This document shows, one piece after another, positions 63,667 through 64,000 of a stretch of DNA of 64,000 nucleotides. Position 1 is the stretch's first letter. Each line of letters starts with the position of its first letter. The DNA is from Coprinopsis marcescibilis (Eukaryota; Basidiomycota; Agaricomycetes; Agaricales; Psathyrellaceae). The notes beneath the pieces are model-generated. The model saw only the letters and a program-made list of their open reading frames with translations, had not been told where the DNA came from and ran no database searches. The position numbers and the translations under genes are program-made. The stretch lies in the NCBI GenBank assembly GCA_004369085.1, contig ML210317.1, positions 1 to 64,000 of the forward strand. The letters run 5' to 3'.

Positions 63667-64000
63667 ATGTCGAACTACGACCAACTACACCGCCAATGCC
63701 GGACGCTTGAGAATCTGTTCGACGCCAAGCTAACGTCGTATGCTCAACTAGCCGCCAATCTGTCGCGACCGCAGGATGTTGAAGCAACGGGGGCGACAGA
63801 GCGTTGGAAGGACCTGGAGGTTGAGCTGGAAGACTTGGCTAGCAAGGTACGAGATACTTGAACTGTCTTCTGGGAGCGTTAGTTTCTGACCACCCCTCAG
63901 CTAGAAGAAGTGAACGAGCAGCTATCGGAAGTGGCGTCAAAGCCAGAGTTGCTTTCCTCATCAATGCTAAGGGCCATTCAAAGGCATCGGGAGCTTCACC
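63667..64000 (+). CDS. GOS1: Golgi SNARE Gos1 (GOSR1/GS28), 5' part
   Basis: Exon 1 is 63667-63846 (60 aa); exon 2 starts at 63901 and runs off the window, so the 3' end is missing. The N-terminal helical segment reads MSNYDQLHRQCRTLENLFDA, KLTSYAQLAANLS and ERWKDLEVELEDLASKLEEV, then SSSMLRAIQRHRELH. This is the Habc-like N-terminus of Gos1/GS28, a Qb-SNARE of intra-Golgi and ER-Golgi transport. The SNARE motif and membrane anchor should lie beyond base 64000. The 54-nt intron has standard GT-AG ends. Confidence 0.85.

Overview
The window looks like ordinary nuclear chromosome from a filamentous basidiomycete, probably an Agaricomycete. The genes are dense and alternate strands. Almost all of them are broken by many GT-AG introns of about 45-60 nt. 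The gene set fits a mushroom-forming or related fungus: a BRCA2/Brh2 homologue, a Golgi taxilin, a fungal class-I myosin with an SH3 tail, a tomosyn/Sro7 protein and tandem GH5 exo-1,3-glucanases. I found no rRNA, tRNA, CRISPR array, bacterial operon or intact transposon. Introns were placed by eye from splice sites, reading phase and remembered family motifs, so every model is a hypothesis at base level.

Layout, left half. 1-851: no supported gene. 852-3252 (-): SAS4-domain protein. 3554-4085 (-): ACT-domain protein. 4191-6012 (-): NAF1. 6154-7170 (+): mitochondrial EF-Ts. 7291-8610 (-): alkaline ceramidase. 9000-10659 (+): MPP alpha. 10790-13874 (-): BRCA2/Brh2. 14476-16567 (+): taxilin with an embedded ubiquitin-like domain. 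16717-18247 (-): UDP-GlcNAc pyrophosphorylase. 19145-20855 and 21313-23032 (+): tandem exo-1,3-beta-glucanases. 23181-24767 (-): oxaloacetate carrier. 25110-29252 (+): Mdm1-type sorting nexin. 29287-31101 (-): TRM6.

Layout, right half. 31263-33281 (+): UCS myosin chaperone. 33543-38204 (+): class-I myosin. 38431-40323 (-): unknown coiled-coil protein. 40463-41326 (-): riboflavin synthase. 41453-41698 (+): small membrane protein. 41738-42579 (-): secreted-stalk single-pass membrane protein. 42725-48399 (-): ABCC/MRP transporter. 48928-50657 (+): RING-H2 E3 ligase. 50865-52721 (-): DUF89/ARMT1 phosphatase. 53543-58142 (+): long coiled-coil protein. 58421-62564 (+): Lgl/tomosyn/Sro7. 62615-63360 (-): NTF2-like protein. 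63667 to the window end (+): GOS1, cut off by the window edge.

These are mostly unrelated housekeeping genes. The clearest functional neighbourhood is the UCS chaperone directly upstream of the class-I myosin, a likely client. UAP1 next to two cell-wall glucanases also touches wall metabolism. Several genes serve membrane traffic (taxilin, Mdm1, tomosyn, GOS1). I did not find a clearly new multi-gene system. The items most worth checking are the ubiquitin-like insert in taxilin, very small coding exons (4 and 12 nt, and a start codon alone on its exon), a repeat-driven change of the C-terminus in the SAS4-domain gene, and an ambiguous frame junction in the tomosyn gene.
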